The notes under the pieces were generated by a model. That model searched no databases. It saw only the letters and a list, made by a program, of their open reading frames with translations, and was not told the origin of the DNA. The position numbers were made by a program, and so were the translations under genes. This document shows, piece after piece, positions 1 to 7,747 of a stretch of DNA of 27,490 nucleotides. Source of the stretch: JBOGVA01 sp050692195 (GTDB lineage: Bacteria; Actinomycetota; UBA4738); contig JBOGVA010000026.1 of NCBI GenBank assembly GCA_050692195.1, positions 1 through 27,490 of the forward strand. Direction: 5' to 3'. Position 1 is the first letter of the stretch. Each line of letters starts with the position of its first letter.

Positions 1-2
1 TC

Positions 3-287
3 GGCTTCTGGAGAGGCAACAGGGATGTCTCGGGACGCCTGGACGTGACCGTCCTGACCGTGAGCGGAGCTGCCCAGTCCTGCTCGGTCTCGGTCACAGG
101 GCCCCCGATCGTCACGGCCTCCACAGATGCAATCAACCTGGCGGCGGGGGAGAGCACGACGGTGACCTTGATCCTGGACGCCGGCAAGAAGGAGGAGACC
201 GGCTCCGGCGACTACGACGGGGACGTGGAGATCGACTGCGTGGGAAGCGATCTCCTGGTCGCCTGGTGGCTGCGCATCGCCCGCTAG
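3..287 (+). CDS. C-terminal end of a secreted protein, possibly a subtilisin-like (S8) peptidase
   Basis: The reading frame is open to the left edge, so only the last 94 residues are visible. It is Thr/Ser/Val-rich with an alternating beta-strand pattern, contains two or three scattered cysteines, and ends with a Gly/Asp-rich turn (SGDYDGDVEI) followed by LLVAWWLRIAR. A terminal 'G-D-hydrophobic-...-VPWW/VPYW-hydrophobic-R' strand is typical of the Ig-like domain that closes many actinobacterial extracellular subtilases, and that is the main reason for the call. No catalytic residue is in view, so the enzyme class is an inference; another secreted protein with an Ig-like C-terminal domain is equally possible. 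A GTG at 45 is only an internal codon: the frame continues upstream without a stop. The gene converges on nadE, with a hairpin terminator between them. Confidence 0.5.
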   Translation, partial: GFWRGNRDVSGRLDVTVLTVSGAAQSCSVSVTGPPIVTASTDAINLAAGESTTVTLILDAGKKEETGSGDYDGDVEIDCVGSDLLVAWWLRIAR

Positions 288-324
288 GGCTCGCCGTAGC
301 GGCAGCGCACCCTGAGAGAAGGGA

Positions 325-358
325 AGAGGCCGGCGGGGCGATCGCCCCGCCGGCCTCT
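325..358. terminator. Bidirectional hairpin terminator between convergent genes
   Basis: This is a perfect 34-bp palindrome (AGAGGCCGGCGGGGCGA and its exact complement) with a very GC-rich stem. It lies 37 nt after the stop of the rightward secreted-protein gene and ends 2 nt before the stop codon of leftward nadE. There is no T-tract, as is usual for stem-loop terminators in high-GC actinomycetes. The position suggests it serves both transcripts. Confidence 0.75.
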
Positions 359-360
359 CG

Positions 361-2100
361 TCACTCCGGCGCTCGGGTCGAGACCGGGCCTCCGGGGCCC
401 TCGGGTGGACGAGTCCGGCGGTAGTGGTTGGTGATCGGGAGCCGCCGGTCCCTGCCGAAAGCCTTGGGGGTGATCTTGACCCCTGGAGGGGCCTGCCGGC
501 GCTTGTACTCGGCCCGGTCCACCAGCGCCACCACCCGGGAGACCAGGTCCGGGTCCATGCCGGCGGCGATCATCTCCTCGGGTGAGCGGTCCTCTTCGAC
601 GTAGTCCTCCAGGACCGGATCGAGCTGATCGTACGGTGGCAACGTATCGCTGTCCCTCTGACCGACCCGCAGTTCCGCGGTGGGCGCCTTGGTCAGGACG
701 CGATCCGGGATCGGAGGCGGATCCGACTGCGCGTTTCGCCACCCGGCCAGCTCGTACACGAGGGTCTTCGGCACGTCCTTGATGGGTGCGAACCCGCCGG
801 CCATGTCTCCGTACAGCGTGGAATAGCCCGTCGCCATCTCGCTCTTGTTCCCGGTGGCCAGGACCAGCGAGCCGAACTTGTTCGACATGGCCATCAGGAT
901 GTTGCCGCGGATCCGGGCTTGGAGGTTCTCCTCCGCCACGTTCTCCTCGGTGCCGGCGAACACCTCGTCGAGCGTGGACAGATAGGACTTGAACACGTCG
1001 TCGATGCGGATCTCATCCAGACGTACGCCCAGACGGCCGGCGGTCTCGGACGCATCCTGAAGGCTCTCGGCCGAAGTGTATGGCGAGGGCATGGCCACCG
1101 TCCTGACGGCGCCAGGCCCCAGTGCGTCCACGGCGAGCGTCGAGGTGAGCGCCGAGTCGATCCCCCCGGAGAGTCCGATGACCACCTCCCTGAATCCGTT
1201 CTTGCGGACATAGTCGCCGAGGCCCAGCACGAGTGCCCGGTAGACCTCCTCGGGTCCTTCGGGCCAGGACCGCTGGGGAGGCTCGGGGAGCGGAACGGCC
1301 CTGGCAGCCACGTGCGGGCCGTCTGTGTCCTCGACCGCCGCGCCTTCGAAGCCCGGTGGAGCCTCCGGGACATCGATCTCCACGATCAGGAGGTCCTCGT
1401 CGAACATCGCTCCGCGCCAGGCCAGGTCGCCGTGCGGCGAGACGACCATCGAGCCGCCGTCGAACACCAGCTCGTCCTGACCGCCCACGGCGTTCACGTA
1501 CACGATCCAAGCTCCGGTCTCCGCGGCTCGGGCCCGGCACACCGTCAAGCGCTCTTGGATCTTTCGGCGGTGATAGGGCGAGGCGTTGATGTTCGGGATC
1601 ACCGACACGCGGTCCCGCGCGTACTGGTCCCACGGCCGGCCGGGACTCCAGGCGTCCTCGCACACCGAGATGCCGAGGGCCGAGGAGGCCACGCGGATGG
1701 GGCAGGCTGCGGTGCCCGGCACGAAGTAGCGCTGCTCGTCGAACACGCCGTAGTTGGGCAGCTTCACCTTGTGATATCGGGCCACGACCCGACCTTCGGC
1801 CAGGAGGGCCGCCGCGTTGTGCAGCCCACGTTCGGAACGGTCCACGAACCCGGTCAGGACCGCGCAGGCTCCGGCCGTCAGGCGGGCCAGCTCGTCCAGC
1901 GCCTCCAGGTTGTCCCGGACGAACTCCGGCCGCAGCACCAGGTCCTCCGGCGGGTATCCGGTGACGGCCAGCTCCGGGAAGCAGACCAGGTCGGCGCCGC
2001 CCTCGGTGGCCCGGGCGGCCCATTCGGCCATCTTCGTGACGTTGCCGGTGTGGTCACCGACGGTCGTGTTGATCTGTCCAAGCCCGATCCGAACGCTCAT
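361..2100 (-). CDS. nadE: Glutamine-dependent NAD+ synthetase
   Basis: Makes NAD+ from deamido-NAD+ and ATP, using ammonia released from glutamine; it is the last step of NAD synthesis and cytosolic. The N-terminal nitrilase-fold glutaminase domain (about residues 1-260) shows the Glu-Lys-Cys triad in the contexts CFPELAVTGYPPEDL, YHKVKLPNYGVFDEQRYF and ISVCEDAW. The C-terminal synthetase domain (about 285-570) has the pyrophosphate-binding loop VIGLSGGIDSALT and the LATGNKSEMATGYSTLYGD segment. At 579 residues it is the shorter two-domain type rather than the longer mycobacterial form. The ATG has no Shine-Dalgarno sequence but lies 8 nt after a TACGCT box (2109-2114), suggesting a leaderless start. 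It sits 38 bp downstream of glnA2 on the same strand, so read-through is also likely. The glutaminase activity fits a neighbourhood of glutamine metabolism. Confidence 0.96.
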   Translation of the reverse strand: MSVRIGLGQINTTVGDHTGNVTKMAEWAARATEGGADLVCFPELAVTGYPPEDLVLRPEFVRDNLEALDELARLTAGACAVLTGFVDRSERGLHNAAALLAEGRVVARYHKVKLPNYGVFDEQRYFVPGTAACPIRVASSALGISVCEDAWSPGRPWDQYARDRVSVIPNINASPYHRRKIQERLTVCRARAAETGAWIVYVNAVGGQDELVFDGGSMVVSPHGDLAWRGAMFDEDLLIVEIDVPEAPPGFEGAAVEDTDGPHVAARAVPLPEPPQRSWPEGPEEVYRALVLGLGDYVRKNGFREVVIGLSGGIDSALTSTLAVDALGPGAVRTVAMPSPYTSAESLQDASETAGRLGVRLDEIRIDDVFKSYLSTLDEVFAGTEENVAEENLQARIRGNILMAMSNKFGSLVLATGNKSEMATGYSTLYGDMAGGFAPIKDVPKTLVYELAGWRNAQSDPPPIPDRVLTKAPTAELRVGQRDSDTLPPYDQLDPVLEDYVEEDRSPEEMIAAGMDPDLVSRVVALVDRAEYKRRQAPPGVKITPKAFGRDRRLPITNHYRRTRPPEGPGGPVSTRAPE

Positions 2101-2138
2101 CTCTCAAGAGCGTAGCGCCGCGGACCGACGGAAGACGT

Positions 2139-3467
2139 CTACAACAGGGGCAGGTAGCGCTCCAGCTCGTAGGGCGAGACGTAGGCCTTGAACGCGTCCC
2201 ACTCCTCGCGCTTGTTCCTGATCAGGTACTCGGTGACGTGGTCGCCGAGCGTCTCGCGGACCAGCTCGGACTCCTCGGCCACGCTGATCGCCTCGTAGAG
2301 GTCCTCGGGCAGCGACTCGATCCCCGCCGCCCGCCGCTCCTCCTCGCTCATCTCGTAGATGTTGTTGGAGGCCTCGGGCGGCAGCTCGTATTCGTTCTCG
2401 ACGCCCGCCAGCCCGGCGGAGAGCATGCATGCGAACGCCAGGTAGGGATTGCACGCCGGATCGGGCGAGCGGAACTCGATGCGGGTGGCGGCCTCCTTCC
2501 CCGGCTTGTACATGGGGACCCGAACCAGGGCGCTCCGGTTCCGCCTGGCCCAGCAGATGTACACGGGCGCCTCGTACCCGGGAATGAGCCTCTTGTACGA
2601 GTTGACCCACTGGTTGGTCACCAGGGTGATCTCGCGGGCGTGCTCGAGGATCCCTGCGATGTAGGCCTTTCCGGTCTTGGACAGGTGATGCTCGTCGGTG
2701 GCGTCGAAGAAGGCGTTGCGGTCGCCCTCGAAGAGAGATTGGTGGGTATGCATGCCGCTGCCGTTGACCCCGGCCACGGGCTTCGGCATGAAGGTCGCGT
2801 AGACGCCGAACTCCTGTGCGGCCTCCTTCACCGTCAACCTGTACGTCATGACGTTGTCCGCCATGGAGAGCGCGTCCGTGTACCGGAGGTCGATCTCGTG
2901 CTGGGACGGAGCAACCTCGTGGTGCACGTACTCAACGGGGATGCCCATGGACTCCAGGTAGAACACCGTGCGCTTGCGATAGTCGGTGGCCACGTCCAGC
3001 GGCGTCAGGTCGAAGTACCCGCCGCGATCCAGGAACTCGGTCTCGTTGGGACTCCGGAAGTAGAAGTACTCCAGCTCCGGGCCGACGTAGAAGGTGAAGC
3101 CGAGCTCGGCCGCCTTCTCCAGCTGTCTCTTCAGCACGAACCGAGGATCGCCGTCGAACGGCGTCCCGTCCGGGTCGTAGATGTCGCAAAACATCCGCGC
3201 CACCTCGGCCTCGGACTTCCACGGAATGATCTGGAACGTCGAGGGGTCGGGGATCGCCACCATGTCCGATTCCTGGATGCGGCTGAAGCCCTCGATGGAT
3301 GATCCGTCGAACCCCATCCCCTCGGCCAACGCCCCCTCCAGCTCCTGCGGGGTGATGGCGAAGGACTTCAGGAACCCCAGGACGTCGGTGAACCACAGGC
3401 GGATGAATCTGATGCCGCGGTCCTCGACGGTCCGGAGAACGAACTCGGCTTCGTTCGAAAGTGACAT
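2139..3467 (-). CDS. glnA2: Glutamine synthetase, type I, GlnA2-like
   Basis: ATP-dependent ligation of glutamate and ammonia to glutamine. At 442 residues it has the GSI length. The N-terminal stretch with RFIRLWFTDVLGFLKS and MGFDGSSIEGF closely resembles actinobacterial GlnA2. Catalytic segments are visible: the VGPELEYF region, VEYVHHEVAPSQHEID, the VNGSGMHTHQS ammonium/ATP region and RIEFRSPDPACNPYLAF. The adenylylation-loop position reads NIYEMSEEER instead of the DLYDLPPE form seen in the second synthetase of this window, so it is probably not a GlnE substrate and is closer to the GSI-alpha type. An ATG with a strong AAGGAGG (3473-3479) fixes the start. Upstream lie a TACCCT -10 and a GlnR-box-like element. 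GlnA2 is secondary to GlnA1 in studied actinomycetes; its substrate here could differ from glutamate. Confidence 0.93.
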   Translation of the reverse strand: MSLSNEAEFVLRTVEDRGIRFIRLWFTDVLGFLKSFAITPQELEGALAEGMGFDGSSIEGFSRIQESDMVAIPDPSTFQIIPWKSEAEVARMFCDIYDPDGTPFDGDPRFVLKRQLEKAAELGFTFYVGPELEYFYFRSPNETEFLDRGGYFDLTPLDVATDYRKRTVFYLESMGIPVEYVHHEVAPSQHEIDLRYTDALSMADNVMTYRLTVKEAAQEFGVYATFMPKPVAGVNGSGMHTHQSLFEGDRNAFFDATDEHHLSKTGKAYIAGILEHAREITLVTNQWVNSYKRLIPGYEAPVYICWARRNRSALVRVPMYKPGKEAATRIEFRSPDPACNPYLAFACMLSAGLAGVENEYELPPEASNNIYEMSEEERRAAGIESLPEDLYEAISVAEESELVRETLGDHVTEYLIRNKREEWDAFKAYVSPYELERYLPLL

Positions 3468-3490
3468 GCCCGCCTCCTTGGTTGGCAGAC

Positions 3491-3533
3491 AGGGTAGGCG
3501 CCGGTCTGCGCCCCGCGGTTACCTCGATGTAAA
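3491..3533 (-). promoter_or_regulatory. glnA2 promoter with GlnR-box-like operator
   Basis: On the minus strand a TACCCT -10 box occupies 3491-3496, placing the start of transcription near 3484. There is no recognisable -35. In its place, TTTAC-N6-GTAAC (3518-3533) fits the GlnR half-site layout (GTnAC, six bases, then an A/AC-rich pentamer) and is an AT-rich island in GC-rich DNA. Its centre lies near -41, where an activator would replace the -35 contact. The GlnR assignment is inferred from this layout and from the glnR gene about 6 kb away. Confidence 0.45.
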
Positions 3534-3647
3534 TTCTCGAGTCGTACCTACCAGCGGTCCTCCTCCGTTTGGTGTCCCCGGGCCGGGGTACGGACCTCCG
3601 GGACGGGAACGAGAGGCCATGCGTTCGAGGATGAAAGGAGTGAGCGA

Positions 3648-3821
3648 ATGCTCAGCTTGATCGCCATATCAGGAGGAGCGGCCACGCTTCTCTGGATCAT
3701 CGCAGCGGTCCTGGTGATCTACGGGATCGTGACGCTGATCCGGGGAGGCGTCGTCGTGGGGATCGTGCTGATCATCCTGGGGCTGCTTATAGGACCGGGC
3801 GGAGTCAGCATCTTCGACTGA
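3648..3821 (+). CDS. GPGG-motif small membrane protein
   Basis: A 57-residue protein, almost entirely hydrophobic. Two membrane segments (about residues 11-31 and 35-49) are separated by a short IRGG turn, and the protein ends in LIGPGGVSIFD. The conserved GPGG-V/W-S-hydrophobic tail identifies a family of small actinobacterial membrane proteins of unknown function. The start is well supported: ATG with AAAGGAG (3634-3640) seven nucleotides upstream. It is transcribed divergently from glnA2 and precedes glnE by 82 bp, so it may share the glnE transcript, although glnE seems to have its own -10 box. Nothing in it suggests catalysis; a structural or regulatory membrane role is a guess. Confidence 0.8.
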   Translation: MLSLIAISGGAATLLWIIAAVLVIYGIVTLIRGGVVVGIVLIILGLLIGPGGVSIFD

Positions 3822-3903
3822 CCTGGGCGGGCTCTGGGAGCGGAGCCCGTCGGATCGGGGGACACAGACCGCCGGGGTGTGCTGAGTACGTACCATTCGA
3901 CGG

Positions 3904-6576
3904 GTGATCACCCCGGAGGTCTTGGGAAGGACGCTCGCCGAAGCACCGAGCCCGGAGCAGGCTCGGATCGCCTTCTCGCGGCTGGGTGAGCAGCCGGAGG
4001 CGCGCGAGCTCCTGTTCCGACCGGACATCCTGCCGACGGCCTCAATGCTCCTCGGGTTCTCCACGGCCGCCGCCGACTTCTTCGTGGCCCATCCGGCGGA
4101 GCTGGAGGCTCTGGCGGACATCGACCTCCGAACCCTCGAGGAGCTGGAGGAGGAGGCGGCCGCCGACGTGGCCGCTCTGGGAGCACAAGACGGGCTCCGG
4201 CGGTTCCGGCGCCGAGCCGGGTACCGGGTGGCGGCCCGGGATCTCGCTGGAGCGAGCCTCGAGGAGGTCGTCGCCGAGCTCACTGCGGTGGCCGAGGCCA
4301 GCCTCCGAGCAGCCGTGCGCACGCTCGGGGTCGGCGACGAGCTCGCGGTCATAGCGATGGGAAAACTCGGAGGCCGCGAGCTGAACTATGCCTCCGACGT
4401 GGACGTTCTCTTCGTCCACCGGTCGACGGGTGGGGAGGCGCAAGCCGGGATGTCCAGCGCGGCCGCCTCGGTCGTCGCCCTTCTCTCCGAGCCGACCAGC
4501 GAGGGTGTCGCGCTGCGAGTCGACGCGAACCTCCGCCCGGAGGGCAGGTCGGGGCCCCTCTCTCGATCCCTCGACTCGATGGTCGAGTACTACGCGCGGC
4601 ATGCCGCTACCTGGGAGCGCCAGGCGCTGTTGAAAGCCCGTCCGGTTGCCGGCGACCAGGGTCTCGGGGAGCAGTTCGTGGAGGCCGTCTCCGCCCTCGT
4701 CTTCGAGGCGATCCTGCCCGCCTCCGCGATCGACGAGGTTCGAGCCTCCAAGGCACGGATCGAGGAGCACGTTCGGGCCCTGGGCAAGGAGCGGGTGGAG
4801 CTGAAGCGGGGTCGCGGCGGAATCCGGGACGTCGAGTTCGCCGTCCAACTCCTTCAGCTGGTCCACGGCCGACGGTACGAGTCCCTCCGCCGGCCGGGCA
4901 CCCTGGAGGCTCTGGCCGCGCTCGCCGAGGAAGGGTTCGTCAGCCGGTCAGATGCCGAGGCCCTGGCCGACTCCTATCGGTTCCTTCGGCGGCTGGAGCA
5001 CAGGCTCCAGATGGTCCGCGACCTTCAGACCCACGAGCTCCCCCACGATCGCCGGGCCCTCGGGCCGCTGGCGCGGGCCATGGGCCTCCGTGATGCCGGC
5101 CAGCTCGAGGCCGAGCACGGCCGGCATACCGCCACCGTTTGGAGCCTTCACGAACGACTGTTCTACCGGCCGCTCCTGGAGGCCTTCGCGGCGCCTGCCG
5201 CGCCGGCGCCGGGGATCGATCGAAGGGCGACCGAGGAGCTGCTGTCCGGCCTCGGGTTCGCCGATCCGGCATCCGCCTACGAGGCGTTCGCGCGCATCGT
5301 CGACCCGGCGACAAGGCTCGGGAAGGTCCTGGGCACGCTGTTCCCCGTGATCGCTCCGGTCCTCTCGTTCGCGGCCATGCCGGACGCGGCCCTGGTGCGG
5401 TTCGAGCGCGTTGCCACCCGGATGGGGCAGCACCAAGACCTCTCCGACATGCTCGCCGACCGTCCCGACGGCGCCAGGAGGCTGGCCGCCCTGGTGGCCG
5501 TGAGCTCGGCGTTCGCCGACGCCCTGGTGGCTCGGCCCGAGCTGGTGAGGAGCCTGGCCCGGACACCAGGGCCCGAACGCCCCTTGTTCCCCGGCGACGC
5601 CCAGGCCGAGCTGGTCCGCGTGGCAGGCGCGTTCGCGTCCGGCGAGGGAGGCGTTCCGACGTCCGGGTACAGCCTCGCAGCCGTCGCCGACGGGATCTTC
5701 GCCGAAGTCCTGTCGCTCGACCCGCCGGCGGTGCCGCTGGCGGTCATCGGAATGGGCAAGCTGGGCGGGGAAGAGCTGAGCTTCGCCTCCGACCTGGACG
5801 TGATGTTCGTCTACGAGGGCGAGGGCCCCGCCGATTTCGAAGCGGCAAGTGACGCCGCAGAGCGGGTCCTCGGCCACGTCCGGGACGCCGGCTGGCGAGC
5901 GGACGCCGACCTGCGGCCGGAGGGGCGGAGCGGACCCCTGGCCAGGTCGATGGGCTCGTACCTGGAGTACTGGCAGCGCTGGGCACGGACCTGGGAGTTC
6001 CAGGCACTCCTGCGCGCGAGGCTCGTCGCCGGCGACGCATCCCTGGGAACGCGGTTCCTGTCGAACGCGTCGGACTTCGCCTATCCGGAGGCACTGAACT
6101 TCGAGCAGATCGCGGCCATCCGGCGGATGCGCGTGCGAATGGAGGAGGAGCGGGTCCGATCGCCGGAGGCCCGCCGCTTCCACTTCAAGCTGGGATACGG
6201 AAGCCTGGCGGACGTTCAGTTCGCCGTGGAGCTCTCCCTCATGTTGCACGGGTTCGGCAACCCCCAGGTTCGCCGGACGAACACCCTCGAAGCGCTGGAG
6301 CAACTCGTAGCCTTCGAGCTGATCGAGGGGAGCGTCGGAGCCTCCCTTCGGGAGGCGTACGTCTTCTTGATGAACGTCAAGGGCTGGCTGGAGATCGAGC
6401 GGCGAGTCCCCGCCGAGGCTCTGCCTCCCACCCCTGAGGCCCAGGCGGCCCTGGCCCGGCGGCTGGGTTACGGAGAGCATGCTCGCCGCCGATTCCTCCA
6501 GGACTACCGGCGGGTGACCCGGAAGGCGCGCCGGGCCATGGAGGAGATCTTCTACGGAGAGGGAAGAGATCGGTGA
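3904..6576 (+). CDS. glnE: Glutamine synthetase adenylyltransferase / adenylyl-removing enzyme
   Basis: Attaches AMP to, and removes it from, the loop tyrosine of adenylylatable glutamine synthetase, tuning its activity to nitrogen supply. The 890 residues hold the expected tandem nucleotidyltransferase domains. The N-terminal one has IAMGKLGGRELNYASDVDVLF (about 150-170, metal ligands D165 and D167) and the C-terminal one IGMGKLGGEELSFASDLDVMF (about 614-634). Each is followed by an R-P-E-G-R-S-GPL-RS segment and an RxxxGGxRDVEF- or GSLADVQF-type helix, as is standard for GlnE. The GTG start has no ribosome-binding site; a TACCAT box ends 7 nt upstream (3891-3896), pointing to a leaderless transcript. 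Its substrate is probably GlnA1, encoded about 1.2 kb further on. The next gene overlaps by 4 nt, indicating translational coupling. Confidence 0.96.
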   Translation: MITPEVLGRTLAEAPSPEQARIAFSRLGEQPEARELLFRPDILPTASMLLGFSTAAADFFVAHPAELEALADIDLRTLEELEEEAAADVAALGAQDGLRRFRRRAGYRVAARDLAGASLEEVVAELTAVAEASLRAAVRTLGVGDELAVIAMGKLGGRELNYASDVDVLFVHRSTGGEAQAGMSSAAASVVALLSEPTSEGVALRVDANLRPEGRSGPLSRSLDSMVEYYARHAATWERQALLKARPVAGDQGLGEQFVEAVSALVFEAILPASAIDEVRASKARIEEHVRALGKERVELKRGRGGIRDVEFAVQLLQLVHGRRYESLRRPGTLEALAALAEEGFVSRSDAEALADSYRFLRRLEHRLQMVRDLQTHELPHDRRALGPLARAMGLRDAGQLEAEHGRHTATVWSLHERLFYRPLLEAFAAPAAPAPGIDRRATEELLSGLGFADPASAYEAFARIVDPATRLGKVLGTLFPVIAPVLSFAAMPDAALVRFERVATRMGQHQDLSDMLADRPDGARRLAALVAVSSAFADALVARPELVRSLARTPGPERPLFPGDAQAELVRVAGAFASGEGGVPTSGYSLAAVADGIFAEVLSLDPPAVPLAVIGMGKLGGEELSFASDLDVMFVYEGEGPADFEAASDAAERVLGHVRDAGWRADADLRPEGRSGPLARSMGSYLEYWQRWARTWEFQALLRARLVAGDASLGTRFLSNASDFAYPEALNFEQIAAIRRMRVRMEEERVRSPEARRFHFKLGYGSLADVQFAVELSLMLHGFGNPQVRRTNTLEALEQLVAFELIEGSVGASLREAYVFLMNVKGWLEIERRVPAEALPPTPEAQAALARRLGYGEHARRRFLQDYRRVTRKARRAMEEIFYGEGRDR

Positions 6577-7739
6577 CGGGCGCGCCTCCTCCTCCCACAC
6601 CGCGCTATGGAGAGGCGTCGCTCGCCGAGCTCATCCCTTCGGTGCTGAGCGCGCTGGACCTCCCCGGGTTCGCCAACCCGCTCGGCCTGGAACCGCTCTC
6701 CGGAGTGTGCGTGGTGGTCTTCGATGGGCTCGGGTGGGTTCAGCTGCGGGAGCATGCGGACGCGGCCCCTTTCATGGCGGCTGCGGCGGAGGAAGGCCGC
6801 GCCCTGACGGCGGGGTTCCCCTCGACGACCTCCGCGAGCCTCGCTTCTCTCGGGACCGGCCTTCCCCCCGGCGAGCACGGCCTGGTGGGCTACACGTTCG
6901 CCATCCCCGGGTACGAGCGGCCGCTGAACTCGCTGCTGTGGGAGCTGTACGGGGTCGGGCCGAAGGTCGACCTGCGAGAGGAGATCGTTCCCGAGGAGTT
7001 CCAGCCCCTGCCCACGCTTCTGGAGCGGTCGGAGGCGGCCGGCCTGCCGGTCATCGTCATCGGGCCCCCCGACCATGCGAGGTCTCCGCTGACGCGGGCC
7101 ATCCTCCGAGGCGGAAGGTACGAGGGGGCGCACACCCTTGGGGAGGTCGTGTCCGCCACGATGGCCCATTTCGTCGCTGCCCCGCGCGCAGCCGTGTACG
7201 CCTATCACCCGTTCCTCGACACCATCGGCCACCTCATGGGGGTGGGCTCGTCCGACTGGCTCGAGTACCTGGGCAAGGTCGATGAGGCCGCAGCGGCCCT
7301 GGCCGGGCGCCTGCCGCCGGGGTGGGCCCTGGTGATCACGGGCGACCATGGCATGGTCAACCTGGGGCCCGACGAGCGGATCGACGTGGACGAGCTGTCG
7401 GGTCTGGGGAAGGGCGTCCGCTTCCTGGCGGGCGAAGCTCGCGCACGGCACGTTCACGTGGAGCCGGGCGCCGAGGAGGACGTCCTGGCGGCGTGGCGGG
7501 AGAGCCTAAGTGACCGGATGTGGGTCGCGCCCAGGGAGGAGGCGATCGCCTCCGGGTGGTTCGGACCCCGAGTCGTCGATCGAGTGAGGCCCCGCATCGG
7601 CGACGTCGTGGCCGTGGCCCGCGCCCGCGTCGGAATCTTCCAGAAGGAGGTCGACCCGCTTCAGTTCACGCTGATCGGGCACCACGGCTCCATGGCCGCC
7701 GACGAACAGCTCGTGCCGTTGCTCGAGTTCAGGCGTTAG
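6573..7739 (+). CDS. Alkaline-phosphatase-superfamily hydrolase (type I phosphodiesterase/nucleotide pyrophosphatase family)
   Basis: The 388-residue protein carries the metal-site pattern of the family. VVVFDGLGW supplies the first Asp, and GFPSTTSASLASLGTGLPPGEHG carries the nucleophilic Thr/Ser and the following conserved loop. HPFLDTIGHLMG gives an Asp and His, ITGDHGM the Asp-His pair, and GHHGSM the last His. The family hydrolyses phosphate mono- or diesters such as nucleotide pyrophosphates; the substrate cannot be read from sequence. No signal peptide or membrane segment is evident, so it is probably cytosolic. Its GTG start overlaps the glnE stop (GTGA), so the two are co-translated and the hydrolase is probably made under the same conditions as GlnE. 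Hydrolysis of a nucleotide signal linked to nitrogen state is an attractive guess only. It converges on glnA1 with an 8-bp gap and no terminator. Confidence 0.85.
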   Translation: MTGAPPPPTPRYGEASLAELIPSVLSALDLPGFANPLGLEPLSGVCVVVFDGLGWVQLREHADAAPFMAAAAEEGRALTAGFPSTTSASLASLGTGLPPGEHGLVGYTFAIPGYERPLNSLLWELYGVGPKVDLREEIVPEEFQPLPTLLERSEAAGLPVIVIGPPDHARSPLTRAILRGGRYEGAHTLGEVVSATMAHFVAAPRAAVYAYHPFLDTIGHLMGVGSSDWLEYLGKVDEAAAALAGRLPPGWALVITGDHGMVNLGPDERIDVDELSGLGKGVRFLAGEARARHVHVEPGAEEDVLAAWRESLSDRMWVAPREEAIASGWFGPRVVDRVRPRIGDVVAVARARVGIFQKEVDPLQFTLIGHHGSMAADEQLVPLLEFRR

Positions 7740-7747
7740 CCGCGCCG

